From the NCBI GenBank assembly GCA_002067405.1, contig MVRP01000009.1, forward strand, positions 1 to 53,674: a stretch of DNA of 53,674 nt, read 5' to 3'. Numbering within the stretch: position 1 is the first letter of the stretch; each line of letters begins with the position of its first letter. Origin of the DNA: Syntrophorhabdaceae bacterium PtaU1.Bin034. Lineage in GTDB: Bacteria; Desulfobacterota_G; Syntrophorhabdia; Syntrophorhabdales; WCHB1-27. The position numbers and the translations under genes are program-made. Below, piece after piece: positions 51,625-53,674 of this stretch. Under the pieces are notes generated by a model. That model ran no database searches and was not told the DNA's origin. It saw only the letters and a list, made by a program, of their open reading frames with translations.

Positions 51625-52986
51625 TTAGACTATGCCGTAGGCGAGCATGGTGTTTGCCACTTTCAGGAAGCCGGCGATATTCGCGCCCGTCACATAGTCA
51701 TTTTTACTGCCGCCGTACGCTTCAGCGGCATCCATGCATGACTTGTGGATGCTCTTCATGATCATGCGGAGCCTGTTGTCTACCTCTTCCCTGGTCCACA
51801 GGAGCCTCATGCTGTTCTGCGTCATCTCCAGGCCGGAAGTGGCCACCCCTCCCGCATTTGCGGCCTTGCCCGGTCCGTAGAGTATGTTGTTGTCCTGGTA
51901 GCACTTGATCGCCTCGGGCGTGGACGGCATGTTGGAGCCTTCAACCACGCAGAGGCAGCCGTTGCTGCAAAGCGCGGCCGCGTGGTCCCCGTCAATCTCG
52001 TTCTGCGTGGCACACGGGATAGCGACATCGACCTTGAGGCCCTGTTTCTTGATTACATCCCAAATGCTTTCGCCGATAAAGCAGACGGCCGATGAGTACC
52101 TGTCCGCGTACTCGCTTATGCGGCCCCTTCGCACATTCTTGAGGTTCATGACGAATTCGCATTTTTTATCACGGATGCCTTCCTGATCGACGATCGTCGA
52201 GCTGGAATCGCAGAGGCTTATGACCCTGCCGCCAAGCTGGTTCACTTTTTCTACGGCATATTGCGCCACATTCCCGGAACCGCTGATGGCAACGTTCTTT
52301 CCCCTGAGATCCTGGCCCTTAGTCGCCAGCATTTCCGCCGCGAAATAGACGGCGCCGTAGCCTGTCGCCTCCGGGCGGATAAGGCTGCCGCCGTATTCGA
52401 GCCGCTTTCCGGTAAACACGCCTGTATGGTCGTTCATGATCTTTTTGTAGTAGCCGTAAAGGTATCCTATCTCCCTTGCCCCCACGCCGATGTCTCCTGC
52501 GGGAACATCCGTGTCGGGCCCGATGTGCCGGAAGAGCTCCTGCGCAAAGGCGTGGCAGAATCTCATTACCTCGTCGTCCGATTTGCCCTTCGGGTCGAAG
52601 TCCGACCCCCCTTTTGCGCCGCCCATGGGAAGGGTGGTGAGTGAATTCTTGAAGATCTGCTCGAATCCGAGGAATTTCATTATGTTGAGGTTCACCGAAG
52701 GGTGAAAACGCAATCCGCCTTTGTACGGCCCTATGGCATTGTTGTACTGTACCCTGAACCCCCGGTTTACCTGTACCTGGCCCCTGTCATCCACCCAGGG
52801 GACCCTGAAGACAATGGTCCTGTCCGGTTCGACGATCCGGTCGTATATTTTTGCTTTCACGAATTCCGGGTGCTTTCGCGTTGTCGGCTCAAGGCTGTGC
52901 AGGACTTCCTCCACTGCCTGATGAAATTCGAATTCGTAAGGATCGCGCTGTTTTACCTTCTCGATGACATCTCCGATTACAGACAT
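51625..52986 (-). CDS. gdhA: Glutamate dehydrogenase, NADP-type hexameric family (453 aa)
   Basis: Converts 2-oxoglutarate and ammonia to glutamate, or the reverse. Substrate-site sequence includes GPYKGGLRFHPSVNLNIMKFLGFEQIFKNSLTTLPMGGAKGGSDFDPKGKSD, and the catalytic-loop VPAGDIGVGAREIG is intact. The Rossmann fold carries ISGSGNVAQYAVEKV. The length of about 450 residues and the N-terminal helices (DPYEFEFHQAVEEVLHSL) match the small hexameric GdhA group, usually NADPH-linked. The start is ATG 52986, with GGGAGG about 8 bases upstream; the open frame runs to 53019. nrpR follows 74 bases downstream, suggesting autoregulated nitrogen assimilation. Confidence 0.96.
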   Translation of the reverse strand: MSVIGDVIEKVKQRDPYEFEFHQAVEEVLHSLEPTTRKHPEFVKAKIYDRIVEPDRTIVFRVPWVDDRGQVQVNRGFRVQYNNAIGPYKGGLRFHPSVNLNIMKFLGFEQIFKNSLTTLPMGGAKGGSDFDPKGKSDDEVMRFCHAFAQELFRHIGPDTDVPAGDIGVGAREIGYLYGYYKKIMNDHTGVFTGKRLEYGGSLIRPEATGYGAVYFAAEMLATKGQDLRGKNVAISGSGNVAQYAVEKVNQLGGRVISLCDSSSTIVDQEGIRDKKCEFVMNLKNVRRGRISEYADRYSSAVCFIGESIWDVIKKQGLKVDVAIPCATQNEIDGDHAAALCSNGCLCVVEGSNMPSTPEAIKCYQDNNILYGPGKAANAGGVATSGLEMTQNSMRLLWTREEVDNRLRMIMKSIHKSCMDAAEAYGGSKNDYVTGANIAGFLKVANTMLAYGIV

Positions 52987-53134
52987 ATCTGGAACCTCCC
53001 TTGGTATTTTAGTCGGCATCGACTTTTGCGGGTCTTTCCGCTGCGGCCCTTCCTGCAGGACTCAGACCACCCGGCCGCCGGGCCTTCGGCGTGACCAGCG
53101 GTGGGAAAATCGGACCTGGCCTGTGCCTGATCCT

Positions 53135-53362
53135 TCAGGCGTTGAAATACACCTTGAGGAAAGGCGCGGTATCCTGGTCGTAGACGGTTATGGGACCGCC
53201 AAGGATCAGGAGCCCCGACAGGTCCTCGAGCGACCTGGGCAAGGGTTCGCCTTTGGACAGCTCGATCGTCTCAAACGCAAAGCCGCTCGCCTTTAACGAC
53301 TCTGCCAGGGCGCGCACGTCTTTTTCTCCGCTATTGTTGATCAAAACCACTTTTTTCTGCAT
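53135..53362 (-). CDS. Truncated class I glutamine amidotransferase fragment (75 aa)
   Basis: The protein begins KKVVLINNSGEKDVRALAESL and reaches ELSKGEPLPRSLEDLSGLLILGGPITVYDQDTAPFL. This is the N-terminal third of GuaA-like class I glutamine amidotransferases ('lP.sl.dldglvvlGGPmsvyDed..PwL'). It then stops after KVYFNA. The nucleophile elbow (GxCxG) and the catalytic His-Glu part are missing, and the following sequence does not encode them in that frame. AGGAGG lies 5 bases before ATG 53362, so it was a properly initiated gene. It is best regarded as a decayed remnant, although a short functional product cannot be excluded. Confidence 0.6.
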   Translation of the reverse strand: MQKKVVLINNSGEKDVRALAESLKASGFAFETIELSKGEPLPRSLEDLSGLLILGGPITVYDQDTAPFLKVYFNA

Positions 53363-53502
53363 CGCTTCCTCCTGGGGCCAGGATCTTTTGATTTCAAAAA
53401 TTGCCTCAATAGGAAACCCGAAAAACAGAGGCTTGACAATCAGGGGGAAGACGTTTTGTGGATAAGGTCTGTTACTAGGTAAGCTATCGGGGAATCCCCT
53501 AT

Positions 53503-53613
53503 GGGGCAGAGGCGCGGAGGCGCGAGGGAGCAGAGGGGAAGGCAAATGCAGAGGAGCAGAGGAGCGGAGGAGAAAGACGGCGGAAGGAGCAAAGGAGCGG
53601 GGGAACGAGGGCT
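53503..53613 (+). repeat. Polypurine low-complexity tract
   Basis: More than 100 bases are almost entirely A and G with interspersed C on the plus strand. GAGGAGC, GGAGCAGAGG and GAGCGGAGG words recur, without a fixed period. It could be translated in several frames but shows no protein pattern. It separates the truncated amidotransferase from the next gene. Confidence 0.6.
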
Positions 53614-53622
53614 GCGGGTGCG

Positions 53623-53674
53623 CTATCTGTTATTCTGTATCCATTGGATGGCGTATTTCAGGAGGTCCGTCCCG
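53623..53674 (-). CDS. C-terminal tail of a gene running off the window
   Basis: On the minus strand the last bases encode GTDLLKYAIQWIQNNR followed by TAG (53625-53623). The amphipathic, protein-like composition suggests the true end of a gene starting beyond the window. Only 16 residues are seen, so no family can be named. Confidence 0.4.
   Translation of the reverse strand, partial: GTDLLKYAIQWIQNNR

Noticed and set aside
52991..53004. GGAA-N6-TTGG near the gdhA start, like the archaeal NrpR operator GGAA-N6-TTCC.
   Set aside because: Only one half-site is correct and it overlaps the ribosome binding site. Too weak to call an operator without binding data.
53363..53545. N-terminal extension of the amidotransferase fragment.
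   Set aside because: The extension is Pro/Arg-rich, without pattern, and the good ribosome site is at 53362.
1..53674. tRNA, rRNA, CRISPR, integrase, transposase or phage genes.
   Set aside because: Both strands and all spacers were read by eye; nothing matching was seen. A tRNA or covariance-model scan would settle small RNAs.

Overview
The window is about 53.7 kb of dense, moderately GC-rich bacterial DNA with no rRNA, tRNA, CRISPR array, integrase or insertion sequence that I can recognise. Gene content points to a strict anaerobe of the former Deltaproteobacteria, probably a syntrophic fermenter near Syntrophorhabdaceae or Syntrophales. This rests on a strict-anaerobe-type hybrid cluster protein, a 2-hydroxyacyl-CoA dehydratase-type activator, a glutaconate-type CoA-transferase beside a TAXI/TRAP transporter, a stand-alone biotin carrier and many PAS/histidine-kinase signalling proteins. 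The lineage is inference only.

Layout: 1-616 is the end of a HemW-like gene. 680-4907 is a nitrosative/oxidative-stress block: cupin, hcp, hemerythrin, cupin and, facing them, a frdX-like ferredoxin. Both hcp and frdX carry a TTGACT-type dyad exactly 41.5 bp from the start site predicted by a -10 box. 5224-9265 is a YdbH-like AsmA protein, a lipoprotein joining YnbE-like and YdbL features, and a DUF72 protein. 9421-15279 is a 1,952-residue alpha-2-macroglobulin with an intact thioester. A hybrid kinase, a structured repeat region, a cytidylate kinase-like/BON protein and fbp follow.

20687-26472 is an uptake-and-activation operon on the minus strand: TAXI binding protein, fused TRAP permease and CoA-transferase A and B, with an IclR regulator just upstream. 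26645-30995 is a P2A-type calcium ATPase with an NhaD/CitT-like antiporter. 31378-33548 is a compact operon of acyl-CoA dehydrogenase, biotin carrier and HgdC-type activator, with a near-consensus promoter and a clear terminator. Together the two minus-strand operons suggest import, CoA activation and reductive or decarboxylating processing of a dicarboxylate or aromatic-derived acid. The core dehydratase and decarboxylase subunits are not in the window.

34351-42983 is mixed: alcohol dehydrogenase, GlcD-like oxidase, glycosyltransferase, a PAS/histidine kinase/receiver protein interrupted by one in-frame TAG, an orphan DppC-type permease, a cysteine-rich miniprotein, Tpx and an orphan ABC ATPase. 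43149-44552 encodes the most unusual protein: an N-terminal CYTH domain fused to a class III cyclase-like domain. A diguanylate cyclase, a small membrane protein and a degenerate KaiC/PEP-synthase fusion follow. The right end is a nitrogen unit, gdhA followed by nrpR, then a truncated glutamine amidotransferase and a polypurine tract.
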